From Protula sp. h YS-2021 (Eukaryota > Annelida > Polychaeta > Sabellida > Serpulidae), in NCBI GenBank assembly GCA_949752745.1, contig OX457026.1, forward strand, positions 76,227,775 through 76,291,774: 64,000 nucleotides of DNA, written 5' to 3'. The notes beneath the pieces are model-generated. The model worked only from the letters and a program-made list of their open reading frames with translations. It did not search any database and was not told the origin of the DNA. The position numbers and the translations under genes were made by a program. Each line of letters opens with the position of its first letter. Position 1 is the stretch's first letter. Shown piece after piece: positions 1-28,094 of the stretch.

Positions 1-520
1 CTCTTAAAGTAAGAAAGAGTTAAATGAAATCGAAGTTCATTGACTGGTGGATCCAAGTGATTACTCAAACGCGGAGACATCATAACGTTACGAGTTTTCA
101 ATTTTTAGCAAAGTAAACAAAAAAAAATGCGTCAATTTGTTTTTCCGTTTTACAACTGGTGAAACGAAAACATATGATGACGTAAAAAAATTGTCAAGGT
201 TTTCCAAACAAAAGTTAGCTTCGGTTTTGCAGTACTACAGCCTTCTAATTTCGATTTAAAATAACACATCGAACTATATCTGTCAAACATTTTGATGTCA
301 AACAGGTTCACAGGCTATTTTTTTGACGTTGGCGTGTACTAAAATAGTTCGTTTCCCTCCAGGGTATGCATAATTGTTTGTGATTTGGCATCTTCCACTT
401 CAATGCATTCACCCACTTTTGATCTAGTGCACCATCCATTGCGAATTAATTACACCTTAATGGCAAAATTAATTGACAGATCTCTGTATTGTTGAAAATA
501 ACGATTGAGCAAAGACAGAA
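1..520. other. Upstream non-coding sequence, nothing recognised
   Basis: AT-rich sequence with no convincing exon on either strand. I searched the minus strand here for the missing C-terminal exon of OPA1 and did not find it. It probably holds the upstream region of the lectin gene that follows. Confidence 0.4.
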
Positions 521-592
521 ATGTCACTTATAAGTGGCTTATTTCTTTGTCTCCTCTCGTCAAAATCTGATTCTAAAAGAACACATCCTGTA
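521..592 (+). CDS. Possible signal-peptide exon of the C-type lectin gene
   Basis: An ATG at 521 opens a short reading frame beginning MSLISGLFLCLLSS, a compact hydrophobic stretch followed by polar residues, as expected for a secretory signal peptide. It lies about 120 bp upstream of a PAN-like exon that is in another frame, so a short intron would be needed. I could not identify a strong donor: candidates are GTAGTT at about 590 and GTAACA near 646. The assignment rests on position and hydrophobicity only, so the exon end is approximate. Confidence 0.3.
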
Positions 593-697
593 GTTGATTT
601 CACCAACTGGAGACAGCACGATGGTCGCGATGCCGGCGACGTCACGTAACATTTACATATATGTGATTTTAAATTCTATTGTGATTTCTACAACAGA

Positions 698-1016
698 GCA
701 CATACAGCAAATGGATTATTTAAAAATACCATTCTCGCGACTGGTTCCATACAACAGCATGACTTATTTCTGGTTACCAATCTCTGGATCTAATTCACAT
801 ATTTTTGACTGCGCAGTTGAATGTGGATCTGCGGCTCACTGTCTGTTTTTCCGCGCAATGCGCGATGGATGTATTTTTCTAGGATACGATTTGGTGATGG
901 GTGGAGTGACGTCACTCACGTTACGATCCAGTGATATGATATACAGTAAATACACAACTGGCAAGTGTTATACTTCACCAATTTCTTATGGAGGTGGGGG
1001 TGGGGTGGGGTGGGGG
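698..1016 (+). CDS. PAN/apple-like domain exon, probable N-terminal part of the lectin
   Basis: The open frame contains paired cysteines in a PAN/apple-like pattern: FDCAVECGSAAHCLFFRA, then DGCIFL and, after a spacer, GKCYT. Such domains precede C-type lectin domains in many molluscan secreted lectins (family knowledge). A plausible acceptor ends at 697 (TCTACAACAG) and an alternative at 709 (ACATACAG, phase 0). A strong donor GTAAGG starts at 1017 after a glycine-rich GGGGTGGGG run, but several earlier GT sites exist, so the 3' boundary is uncertain. It lies 550 bp upstream of the lectin-domain exons on the same strand. The link to them is inferred. Confidence 0.45.
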
Positions 1017-1569
1017 GTAAGGAGGGGGTGACAAGGGCACACGGCAGCCGGGTAAATCCTACGGTTGAATAAAATCCGGATCTTATAGGATCCCGTCCAG
1101 ATTTGCAATTCTGTGTGGCATTCAAATTACTTTTTTCTAGAAGATTGGAGGAATTTAGACACTGGGTTTGGTAAACGAAGAAATAGCTCGTTACAGAATG
1201 GCACAGGAACATTTGCCTAAAATACTCAAAGTACTTAAAGATGCACACAAAAACCTCGGAGCAGGAGCACTTTGATCTGACAAAGGTACAGATCTGCGTG
1301 ACGAGTTAAACCAGCACCACGATATCGTCTGTTTGTGGGAAATGCACTTACTAATGCATTTTAAATGAACATTATTAACATCTTAAACCTGTCAAGAGAT
1401 AAATGTCCTTGATACTCAGTAAAAATATACTCAATGTTGAAGAAAAAATTTTGTGCATATCCCATCCGCACGAAAGATCATTGGAGTTTAAAATATTTAT
1501 AATTTTACAATTTTTGTTTTTCGTTGCAAATATTATAACATAATCAATAAAAGATTCTGGCTAAACCAG

Positions 1570-1731
1570 GTGAGGAGTTCTGTGACGTAGTCCTTGGTAA
1601 CAGTTGCTATGTAGCCAGGGAAGAGTTGAAGACGTGGGCCGAGGCGCTGGATGACTGCGCAAGCCGTGGGGCACACCTGGCGGATGTACACAGCGCGGCG
1701 GAGGACCAGCTTGCCACGCAGCTTGTCCTAG
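1570..1731 (+). CDS. C-type lectin domain, first half (exon)
   Basis: This exon runs from acceptor CTAAACCAG to donor GTATCC. It encodes GEEFCDVVLGNSCYVA, then KTWAEALDDCASRGAHLADV and AAEDQLATQLVL. This is the N-terminal half of a C-type lectin domain: the long-form first cysteine pair, the helix with W..A...C, and the G(A)HLA(D)V strand with the following helix. It ends in phase 1 (G), which joins precisely to the AT opening the next lectin exon. There is no sign of decay. Carbohydrate specificity cannot be set from this half. Confidence 0.85.
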
Positions 1732-1885
1732 GTATCCTCGGGGATAATTCGGGGAATGGAACGCTTTCTTAATTAAGGACTCATTTCATTGGCGAGTTTG
1801 GGAGGTGGGTTCGCTATTTCTTTTGTAAAGGTGAAATCGTTAATGACATTCTCATACAAATGTATTTTAAAAATGAAATCATCCC

Positions 1886-1980
1886 CGACGTCATCTTTCT
1901 GTCAGCTTGACGTCATCTTTCTGTCAGCTTGACGTCATCTTTCTGTCAGCTTGACGTTATCTTTCTGTCAGCTTGACGTC
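1886..1980. repeat. 22-bp tandem repeat containing TGACGTCA
   Basis: About four copies of a 22-bp unit, TTGACGTCATCTTTCTGTCA plus GC, in the intron between the two lectin-domain exons. Two units carry the perfect palindrome TGACGTCA (1908-1915 and 1930-1937), the consensus CREB/ATF half-site pair; a third is mutated to TGACGTTA. Regulatory activity is not implied by sequence alone. Confidence 0.8.
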
Positions 1981-2127
1981 GGAAACGATCCGTTGCGCCT
2001 TACATTAATCCAAAAAAAATCTAATGACAGGTACCCCTAACCACCACCCCCCCCCCCCCACCCTTCCCACAAGATATTTCAGTATCTCTTCCCCGAGGGG
2101 TGAAAATGAAGACTACTTTTTTAGTAG

Positions 2128-2129
<2 letters not shown>

Positions 2130-2188
<59 letters not shown>

Positions 2189-2203
2189 TCTCTCTCTCTC
2201 TCT
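2130..2203. repeat. (CT)n microsatellite
   Basis: About 37 dinucleotide units with one CCC interruption, in the intron between the lectin-domain exons. It creates long Ser-Leu or Arg-Glu spurious reading frames on the two strands. Confidence 0.95.
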
Positions 2204-2564
2204 TTTTCTGCACAGCACATATACTGAAAATCTGACACTGACCCACTGACCCCTCTGGCAGTGTTTGCTGGCGTCCTATCAAACACATGTATGAGCACCA
2301 CCCCTTACATAACCATAACTAACAGCAGCTCTGTTTTTCCACTCCATTTTACATTGCCCTCCAGAATCAACTTTTTCGTATTTTATGTTTTTTGAACAAT
2401 TCGATTTTGAATCAAACACGTGCACTTGACACATCTGGTTGGAATAAAAGGCCTTCGCTGCCTTAATTATAAAATGAAAATGTATATGTTTCAGAACCGA
2501 CTTTGTTGTAATTAAGTGCTAAGTTCTAAGTTAGTTTTCACCACATAATCCAATCTCGTGGCAG

Positions 2565-2791
2565 ATTTGGGAAGAAACACGTGGATAGGTGGCACGGACT
2601 CTCACGCCGAGGGCGACTGGCGATGGTCAAGCAACAACCAATCCCTGACGTATCAGCACTGGGCCGACGGCTTGCCCAACAACGCAGGCAGCAATGGCGA
2701 GCACTGCCTCGAGATACGCTTTTTCCAACAGAGCTGGAATGATAACAGCTGCAGCTCCAGGCAACCCTTTATTTGTGAATACCAGACTTGA
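2565..2791 (+). CDS. C-type lectin domain, second half and stop (terminal exon)
   Basis: Preceded by acceptor CTCGTGGCAG, this exon encodes NTWIGGTDSHAEGDWRWSS, QHWADGLPNN, GEHCLEIRF, WNDNSCSSRQPFICEYQT and a TGA stop at 2789-2791. The WIGG, W.W, W..G.PN, C, W.D..C and FICE features in that order are diagnostic of a C-type lectin domain. The usual calcium-site-2 motif (EPN or QPD) is replaced by LPN, and the WND strand motif is present, so calcium-dependent sugar binding is possible but atypical. Spliced to exon 1570-1731 it gives one complete domain. Extracellular pattern recognition is the likely role, inferred from the family. Confidence 0.9.
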
Positions 2792-3324
2792 GAGGGCAAA
2801 TAGCAATAAGGTCGATGTTTATGACAAAGCCCCGAGAAGGCTCCACTGAGCGTCAGATTTCCCTGCGGGCTTTTCTTCACCGATCCGCCACAGCAGAAAC
2901 TCTCGCGGCAAACAATGTTGAAATGGTTGAAGTCAACGAAATTTTATTTACTTTTATATATTTTTATTGTATTTATTTTTCGCATCAGGTTATTTTTTCA
3001 TTAACATACAACAACATGTAGCCTACAGGAATTTACGTATATATTGTGAGGTTGCTAATATTTGTGGCAAACAAAAAAAAAAAAAAATCATATTTTTGAC
3101 AGGATGGAACAGGCACAGTTCCATGAAATATTACGTCAGAAAGGAAAGCATCCAAAAAGCCCGGCGCTTTCCACTCAATTCGTCCCTGGGCAACACTGCA
3201 GCGCAATTGGATCGGGAACGATGAGCAAGATGAATCCCTCCAATGTGCCCCCCACCCCCCTCTCCAACCACCCCGTCCCCCAATAACATCCAGGCAAAAA
3301 GAAAGCTTCGCTTCTACAGCTTAC
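2792..3324. other. Gap between the lectin stop and the last detected OPA1 exon
   Basis: No exon recognised. It contains A-rich tracts (about 3070-3086) and a CCCCACCCCCCTCTCC run. On the minus strand, none of the three frames shows the coiled-coil C-terminus expected to follow the OPA1 exon at 3325-3441. Confidence 0.5.
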
Positions 3325-20200
<16,876 letters not shown>

Positions 20201-20924
20201 CTGTAAGAAAGTACACACCATGAAAGTACTAGGAATTGATGGTCGTGTTGCTTGCTTGAGTTACACCTGTCCAAAAGTTTTTCATTTGAAGACAGAATGT
20301 GGGGAATAACAATGGAGCAAATGGATTTTTTCAGAGGCAACGAAGTCCTCTATGTCAAGTCAGGGCTCGAAATTGACTTTTTGGGAAGCAACAGATACTT
20401 TCTGCCGAATCAAAAATAAGGTAGTGAATCTGTATTATAGACAGCAAAGTGTATATTGAAATATGAGGCTACGAATAAAATGAGACAATCATGTTGAAAA
20501 TGACATTATCATTTATTCCAGCAATATCTGAACTAATGCTCATACTTTTCCAATTAGGATGCATTAACTTCTTGGCTATACCATGAAATAACACGGACAA
20601 CACAACCGTAAAAAACATCTGAAACGAGTAAGTCACTCTAGTGACAAAATTATTTAAGGATAGGAAAATAATCTCCATTTATAGATGCAATTATTTCATT
20701 TTTGGAAGTTGGCCGCACGTCTTTGCTGCCTCGGATATTTTTAACCAAACAATCCGCATACCCAGGAAGCATTTGCACGCCTGGGTATGCGTTAACGCTA
20801 ATTTCGGGTTCGGTTATAGGAAATTTCAATGGCCACGGGTGACAGCCTATACAATGTTGATTATGGTGATTGCATTTACTGTAAGCAGAGAACGTAGAGA
20901 ACAACAAGTATATCAGTGAAACTG
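20201..20924. other. OPA1 upstream region, initiator exon not found
   Basis: This should hold, or lie within, the first OPA1 intron. No ATG-containing mini-exon with a fitting phase-2 donor was recognised on the minus strand. Nothing else is identifiable. Confidence 0.4.
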
Positions 20925-21680
20925 ATCATAGTCCCCCGCCCAAAGATATCTGAATGGGGAGCAGTAAAACGGGTTTTTTTTTGTATGGCTGGATCACATC
21001 GCACGTAAAAAAGCAGGAGGGTGGTGGACGGAATTTTGGTCAACGAACAAAAGTGGAAGCATCGTGCCGCCACAAACAAAAATTTTGGTCATGTTAGAAG
21101 TTTCATAGTTTCGTCAATTTTTGGTCAAATCCAAAAACAATCCCACGTCGCACAATCGTAATATATATTTCTTCGCTCCATAAAACCGAAAAGGCTGCCG
21201 TGCAGAATAACTGAGAAATTGCGCGTACAAAAGTGCCCCCCCCCCCCAGTATCCCCCACAAACAATAAATTTGGTCAAATTTGAAGTTTCACAGTTTCGT
21301 CAATTTTTGGTTAAATTCAAAAATAACCCGAGATCGCAGAACTGCAACATATGCTATTACTTCGCACAAAAAATCAAAATCCTGCGGTTAAGATGATTGA
21401 GAAATCTCGGGTACAAAAGTGGGGGCATCGTGCACCAACAAACAAAACACTGGGTAAGTTTGAAGTTTCGGGGTTTCATCAATTTTTGGTCGAATTCAAA
21501 AATAACCCCAGGTCGCACAACTCCAACATATGTTGCTACTTCCCACAAAAAAGCAAAAGCCTGCGGTGAAACCTGAGTGAGTAATCGCGCGTACAGAAGT
21601 GGGGCACTGGTGGGGGGCAGACGGACGGACAACGAGCGTTTTATAAGTCTCTCGCTCCGCGCGTACCGCGGCGGCGGGGG
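20925..21680. mobile_element. TIR element ending in GTCCCCCGCC with internal ~180-bp repeats
   Basis: Ends read TAGTCCCCCGCCC at about 20929 and GGCGGCGGGGGACTA at about 21672, giving a short inverted repeat bounded by TA on both sides. Inside are three copies of a ~180-bp unit marked by TTTCGTCAATTTTTGGTCAAA (about 21098, 21287, 21464). TA boundaries would fit a Tc1/mariner-type MITE, but no transposase trace is present. A related element with the same termini is at about 39895-40303. Confidence 0.55.
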
Positions 21681-22557
21681 ACTAATAAATAAACACTGCA
21701 CAAATGGAGGTCAGACAAATTTGAAGGTTAGATCGGAAGTGCGAAAGGCACAGCGATACAACAATAATAACGCAGAAAAGGAAATAGCATTTTTTAACAT
21801 TTGTGGTTATGCGCATAATATGTGTTATATTCAAAGTTACGAAACAGTTAGCTGAAAGTTTTGCCTGTCCCTTTCGACACTTTTCATTCACTAATTTTTA
21901 CTGTGAATTTGTGTTATTCAGATAACAAAATTGCTTGAGTTTCTATTTGTCTTGAAACAATTGCGTGATGTAGACATGCCCACACTGAGTGTTTACAATA
22001 CCGTCAAAATATACATATGCAGTCCACACTGACTGGCAATGTGTGTACATCGAGTCAGTACTTTAGATACTAAAACAAGTGTAGACACACAAGTTTCTTG
22101 AAATCATGTCTTGAGCACTGAGAGTACTCTTGCATACGGGCCTGAGAATTTTTGTAATGTATTCCTTCCTTAGCATCTGTTCTACTAATTGTACATACGG
22201 ATTACAAACTGTACATACGAAATATTTATACAGGTCAACGCCACTCACTTCAAATCACTGCTGTGGAGATATTGTGGAAGATCAAACGAATTCCAATTTA
22301 AGTTCAACTCATCTAGCAGTTAACTAGCAGTTACCTGAGCATTTATTTCAAACAACGCATAACCCCTTTATTTAAATTTCTGGTCACTTAAATTTCGTCA
22401 AATGACTTCTAAACCCGTGGTGCAAACAGCCATTTGACAGGCGAGTGCGGGAGCTCTTTTTTCTACACTTTAACGAAGAATATGTCAGATGACACACTTA
22501 AAAAGTAAACAATACTTCCAGGTACTGCAAACAATGTTAATCGTTACATAATCATAT

Positions 22558-23455
22558 GCACCACAAATGACACTGACCTCTGACTAAGTGGCATGTTACG
22601 CAACAGCTTTAGGTGACTAACGCACAAAAAAATAAATTGCAGGCATTGTAAGAAATGACCATAGAGCGACAGTTGTGCTGCCAATGTTTTTAAGCACATG
22701 TATGTCTAAACAATGTAGGGACATTGGAGAATCTTGTGGAGAACGCTGAAATCCACAGCGTAGTTGCTAACTACGCTCAGTTAACAACAGCCGACAAAAC
22801 GGTAGATGGGGGAAAGAGTGGAGACGTCGTGCAACTTATCCAAGGACTAACTACACCAAGTCTGAAGTCGATCTGACTTTCCGCTATCGAGATATTTACT
22901 TGACAACAGAAAACATTTTACGTAATGACGCTTTTCTTAATTTAACCACACGTGTCAGGAGTTGATACAACTGTCCGACTGACGCAAGGGATACCCATAT
23001 ATAATTATACGACTCTCCGTTAGTAAAAAATTGTGCACACAAGATTTTATTCACAATATATACATATTTCTATGCGACATATTTTGCTCACAAGATCTTG
23101 TTCAAATTATATGCATATTTTACACGGTGCCGTTTCGTTCGTTCTACTCCCGAAAAAATTTAACAGACTATTTCAGACCTACCAAACAACAAACTACCAA
23201 GTTGGAACTTTCTTGCATTCAAGATTTCAACGTAAGCCATACGCTTTCTATAATTTCGCTACTTCCGTCAAAAGTTGAAAGAACCGTCCGACTTCCCAAT
23301 AACGTAATATGCGTAGAAAGTTGACAGAATCGGAAGATCTGCCCAAAGACTAAAACCGATCAAATTTGAAGTCGATCGGACTTTTCGTTCTCGAGATATC
23401 TTGCAGACATTTTATTTACAACAGACTGACACCTACACACATACATATACACACA
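22558..23455. repeat. Dispersed repeat family Z, copy 1 (short form)
   Basis: The 5' boundary is shared with 53791 (GACACTGACC..CTGAC, then GTGGCATGTTACG). The 3' end (GTCGATCGGACTTTTCG, CGAGATATCTTGCA, ACAACAGACTGACAC) and a short CA-rich tail match the end of the long copy at 55500-55590. Only about 1.5 of the internal 311-bp units are present. No ORF. A unique 5' head, internal tandem units and a CA microsatellite resemble molluscan pearl/Helitron-like elements, but that assignment is inference. Confidence 0.6.
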
Positions 23456-23541
23456 CAGAATGTACAAACATTATGTCTCCCCTTGGTACAAGAGGCATGA
23501 TTACCAACCTGTTTATCGATAGCTGAGTGGGTGTTTGTATA

Positions 23542-24628
23542 GGGGGACTGGACGTTCCGTACCTTTTCCTTTCCGTACCCTGCCTTTCCGCACCCTTTTT
23601 GAACCGTTCCGTACCCTTTTTTTGGACGTTCCGCACCCTGCCAAAAGACGTTCCGAACCCTATTTGGCCGAACCACACCCTTTCTTATTTTCAGCGTTTT
23701 CTTCGACTTAAATATTGTTTTTTTATTTTCATTATTATTTGTCGGTAAAAAAAAAAGATTTTGCCCCACGATCAATGGTAAATTATCTGATAAATTTTCA
23801 AACTGAGTCCTGAAGAAAAGAGCAAAGTTTGCGTTTCGATGACTTAACAAGCTGATTGCAATCAACACTATTGAGACGAACGTGTGATCACTTCAGTTTC
23901 TCCCGAATTGAATGAAATTTCAATATAATGAAGGATTTCATATTCCGATCACTGCACCTCGGCATATCGCCTCTAGTGTATAGCATGTTTTAGTACATGT
24001 AATGACTGTCTCTGGCGAGTAAATCCGTTTTCGGGGAGTAAGCCCTGTCTTTGGACGCTAAGTTATTAGGCCCCAACCCTTCGGATTGGGGCCTATAGGT
24101 TTGGGGTGTCCGTCCGTCCCTCCGTCATCGCTTTTTTATACACGCCATATCTCTATTGGTCGTGAAGCATTGATATTTAGCTTAAATGAAAGGTCTGCCA
24201 TGATGTCTGTTAATCGTCTCCGTCATCAGAGTAAATAGCACATTCTTAAGTTTATTCAGTTCATTGTACTGCTGGCAGCATTCACTCAGGACCGACTTAC
24301 TCAACTCGTAATATCAGTCCTTCAGTAAATTAAAATTGCAATCAATGCTGAAAAATGAGCTGATCACACGTTCGCCTCAATATTGGTCATCAAAATGCAA
24401 ACTTTGAGGGTTTCTTCACTTCTCAATTTGAAAATTTATCGGATAATTTACAACTGATCATGCTGCAAATCCCTTTGTCCCGAAAAACAAGGTTGAAAAT
24501 GAAATATAAAAAAATACAACTTGAAGAAAAGGGTTCGGAACGTCTTTTGGCAGGGTGCGGAACGTCCAATAAAAAAGGTGCGGAAAGGCAGGGTACGGAA
24601 AGGAAAAGGTACGGAACGTCCAGGAACC
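23542..24628. mobile_element. Foldback-type element IV with iterated TTCCGTACC terminal repeats
   Basis: A 1,087-bp element flanked by the perfect 8-bp duplication TTTGTATA (23534-23541 and 24629-24636). The left end is GGGGGACTGGACGTTCCG and the right, read inward, GGTTCCTGGACGTTCCG. The arms contain TTCCGTACCCTGCCTTTCCG-type blocks, then ~200 bp of further inverted homology (ATTATCTGATAAATTTTCAA and GACGAACGTGTGATCA both recur inverted), so each arm exceeds 300 bp. The centre carries a fragment beginning TTAGGCCCCAACCCTTCGG that is also seen at 27320 and 41020. There is no transposase. Confidence 0.85.
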
Positions 24629-25340
24629 TTTGTATACTTAAATAATACGGCAGTTTCGCCGTACTTACTTATGGATAAAAAAATTCCAGTCAACCATTGA
24701 TATTTCAAGTAAATTTCAGTATTTTCCATTTCTAGTACACTTTCCATTTCTGCCGGTTTTTCCTGTCTCATGGAAAAAATAGGTTTTGTCCCAGAATAAT
24801 GCCAACCCTGCTCATGACAGCCACGACAGAAGCCTTTGGTAGTTTAATCTAATTAAGCAGCCAATGCAATTTGCTGTTTAAACGTGATGTATATTTGAGA
24901 ATAATGCCATATTTTATTGTTGTCCTCTCAGTATGCTGCTTCTAGCCCCTCTAGAAGACATCAAGTCTGGATTCATGTCGGTCGACGGCAAGCACTATTT
25001 ATTTATTGATGTTAAAAATCACAACAACACATGTTAACTTATTTTAATTTTTTTCTTTTCTTATCCGTCCCTGTGAGGTGTACCTGATCTATGTACGTAT
25101 ATCCGGATCTGTCTTTGTTTGATACACTGATCTGTAGTTGAATGGTTTTGAATGTATAATAGGTTGGATGACTTAAGTGTGCTTCATTTCAGTTTCGACT
25201 TTCTTTGGGATTACTTGCGAAAAGTACAAAAACAAGCACACAAATTCGCATAAGATTTAAAAAAACAAGTAAATATTTGTGAAACACGAGCAGGCTCCAA
25301 CCGTCCCCAAATTCAAAGGGGTGTAAAGTCAATTATTGAC

Positions 25341-27325
25341 CACTTCCGGATGACTAAATCTGACCAAAAGTACCAAAAGGCACATCTACAGGTCGAGACC
25401 TTTCATTTGAGCCTATTCTCAATGCTCTACGACTAACAGAACCGAACATATAGCGTGTACAAGCTTATTTCCATAAAACCCCAATTATCGCCCATTCTGG
25501 TCAATTTGACCACTTCCGGATGACCGAATCTGACCACAAGTACCAAAAGGCACATCTACAGATCGAGACCTTTCATTTGAGCCCTATTCTCCAGGGTTGG
25601 CATGTTTCTTCCATGGACGGTAAAAACCATGGTTTTTTCCGGGTTTTTTCCCATAGGGAAGAAATACTTTCTTCCCTCCAATTTCAGGGAAGAAATGGAA
25701 GAAACCATAAAAGGTGTAATATTTCGCATTTCTTTCAAATCATTTGCTTAAGCTGCACGCGGAGTAATTCTTCAATAGGTGCGAATTCACATATCAAACT
25801 TCTATGTAATAAATAGGATTAGATAAAGGGTCTTGGTTGCCATCATCTCCGCCTTTTATGTACTCGGAAACATGTGCAATTCCGTGCGCCGCGATTTGGA
25901 AAGGGACGCGAATCCACATCTTCCATGTAAAGAAAACAAACGTGATACGAATCCACACATAAACTGGCCAATGAATTATTATGGAAATTTAGACTCGTGT
26001 TTCAATGTGTGTTGAAAAGCTGGGTACGCTGTAATAGCCTGAGTACTTTTGGTCAAGTGTTTAAACTTTGGCTTTGTGTGTGAGAAATTAGTGTATCATT
26101 CTGTTTGCCCTTAATGTGCCAGTGAAAACAAAAGGCAGAGGCTGTTTTTACCTTAAATCGGGGGATTAAGTATTAAGATTATAAGGGAGTGATAAGAAAA
26201 GGGAGAAAGCAACATATTTATAAAGCACATGGTATAAGATCATTATTTCTTCATTGTGTTTTGGTGTTACCATGTGTTTTTTTCGTTTGTTTCTTTTTCG
26301 TTTTTTCTTTGATAGCACATTAGAAAACACTAGATATTGGTTCTGTAAAATCAATAGATAGATAGTACATTGCACTGATGTTTTCTTGACAAAGTAGGTT
26401 TCTTCCCACTTTCTTCCTTTTCTTCCGGGAAGAAAGGTATTTCTTCCCGTTTATTCCCAGTTTCTTCCTTATTTCTTCCCAGGGAAAGGAAGAAATACTT
26501 TTCTTCCCGGAAGAAAACCAACCCTGCTATTCTCAATGTTCTACGACTAACAGAACCGAACATATAGCATGTACAAGCTTATTTCCCTAAACCCCAATTA
26601 TCGCCCATTTTGGTCAATTTGACCATTTCCGGATGACCAAATCTGACAAAAAGTACCAAAAGGCACATCTAAATGTCAAGACCTTTCATTTGAGCCTATT
26701 CTCAATGTTCTACGACTAATAGAACCGAACATATAGCGTGTACAAGCTTATTTCCACGAAAACCCAATTATCGCCCATTTTGGTCAATTTGACCACTTCC
26801 GGATGAGGGAATCTGACCAAACGTACCAAAAGGCACATCTACATATCGACACCTTTCATTTAAGCTAACTATCAATGCTGTACGACCAATAGAACCGAAG
26901 ACATAGCGTGTACAAGCATATTTCCATAAAACCCCAATTATCGCTCATTTTGGTCAATTTGTCCACTTCCAGACAACCGAATCTGACCAAAGGTACGAAA
27001 AGGCACATCTACATGTCGGGACCTTTCATTTGAGCCTATTCTCAGTGTTCTATGACGAACAGAACCGAACATATAGCGTGAACAAGCTTATTTCCCTAAA
27101 CTCCAATTATCGCCCATTTCGGTCAATTTGACCACTTCCGAATGAGGGAATCTGACCAAAAGTACCAAAAGGCACATCTACCGGTCGAGACCTTTCATTT
27201 AAGCTAACTATCAATGCTCTACGACCAACAGAACCGGAGATATGGCGTGTACAAAAAAGCGATGACGGACAGACGGACACCCCAAACCTAAAGGGCCCAA
27301 TCCGAAGGGTTGTGGCCTAAAAAAA
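25341..27325. repeat. ~170-bp tandem array ending in a GGCCTAA terminus
   Basis: About seven copies of a ~170-bp unit marked by CACTTCCGGATGA, CAAAAGGCACATCTAC and CAGAACCGAACATATAGCGT (for example 25341, 25511, 26632, 26802, 26966, 27135), interrupted by the hAT-like insertion. The array ends in GACGGACACCCCAAACCTA and CCGAAGGGTTGTGGCCTAA, the inverted counterpart of TTAGGCCCCAACCCTTCGG at 24068 and 33446. It is the right end of a dispersed element family (called W here) whose left ends occur several times in the window. Confidence 0.75.
25592..26526. mobile_element. Non-autonomous hAT-like transposon with confirmed empty site
   Basis: A 935-bp element starting CAGGGTTGGC and ending CCAACCCTG, flanked by the 8-bp duplication CTATTCTC (25584-25591 and 26527-26534). 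Terminal repeats continue into several TTCTTCC subterminal motifs on both sides. The duplicate segment at 34962-34969 has a single CTATTCTC and no element, so the boundaries are exact. An 8-bp duplication with CAGGG termini is typical of hAT elements. No transposase ORF is present. Confidence 0.9.
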
Positions 27326-27444
27326 CAATCATCAAAACAAATACAAAGGGATTAATTGGATATTAAATATAATGTCAGCAGAAGATAAAAAACCTGATAA
27401 AAAGTGTGCGTGTGCATAATTACAGTGAATGATCATCCAGGACC

Positions 27445-27726
27445 ATGTGGATCGAAGTGTATGAACTTACCAACACCGATAACGGACCATATGCCTTCAC
27501 CGATGAAAGACTACTCAACCACGTCAATGAAAGACCACAGTTCAGGACTCATCTGCTAAATAGTGCAATCAATTCCTGTCAAACATCAATCGCTTCTTAC
27601 AAATTACCGAATCACAGGATATATCGCGTGATAGTGAGTCAGCATTTTTGCAACCGGAATTCGCAGACAGCGCACATCGCCGTTTACGACGGCCCCGAAC
27701 TACCTCCATTCGCACAGGAAGTCTAA
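27445..27726 (+). CDS. Unrecognised 93-aa open reading frame
   Basis: ATG at 27445 to stop at 27724-27726, encoding MWIEVYELTNTDNGPYAF... and ending AVYDGPELPPFAQEV. Composition is balanced and not repeat-derived, unlike most frames nearby, and it follows an AG (ATAATTACAG at about 27421) that could be an acceptor. I do not recognise the family. It lies between the W repeat and DIRS-like debris, so it may be a fragment of a mobile element or a captured exon. A chance frame is also possible. Confidence 0.3.
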   Translation: MWIEVYELTNTDNGPYAFTDERLLNHVNERPQFRTHLLNSAINSCQTSIASYKLPNHRIYRVIVSQHFCNRNSQTAHIAVYDGPELPPFAQEV

Positions 27727-27734
27727 GTCTCACA

Positions 27735-27905
27735 TAAAACAAAACAAGCGATCACTTAAGGTGGGTTCATTGACTTAGTGACTTAATGACTAAAAGCATG
27801 GAACGTTTTTTAAATCTCAATAAAACAAAACAAGTAATAACTTAAGGTGGGTTCATTGACTTTGTGACTTAATGAATAAAAGCATGGAACGTTTTTTAAA
27901 TCCTA
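27735..27905. repeat. ~85-bp direct duplication
   Basis: Two tandem copies of AAACAAAACAAG, CTTAAGGTGGGTTCATTGAC and AAAGCATGGAACGTTTTTTA, with a few substitutions. Confidence 0.9.
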
Positions 27906-28094
27906 CCTGATGTTGTACAATTCGAATCTATATCCCCAATTAGGTCAGTATTGAAACCTTGTTGGCGAATGCTCAGTAAAATTCATCTTTTCAGCACTGA
28001 ATAACTTTGATATCAGATTTCGAACCAGTTTGGTCAATTCAGTTTCCAGTTTGGCGAAATCGACCAACAAATGTACAGCACCTGATTTGACCCA

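Larger units (their letters stand above)
23419..26910. repeat. Duplicated segment Y (source-like copy)
   Basis: Bases 23419-25591 match 32797-34969 at a constant offset of 9,378 with about one visible difference (T at 24421, G at 33799). After a 943-bp insertion, 26527-26910 continue the match at offset 8,435. The left boundary lies inside repeat family Z, so this copy is in its natural context and 32797-35345 is the derived copy. It contains foldback element IV and the start of the 170-bp repeat array. Confidence 0.93.

Noticed and set aside
2021..2301. Long Ser-Leu and Arg-Glu frames on both strands
   Set aside because: They are translations of the (CT)n microsatellite.
2653..2960. Minus-strand EFLLWRIGEE as a possible OPA1 C-terminal exon
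   Set aside because: Only the LLWRI core resembles LFWRIQRM; the continuation is antisense to the lectin exon and lacks the coiled coil.
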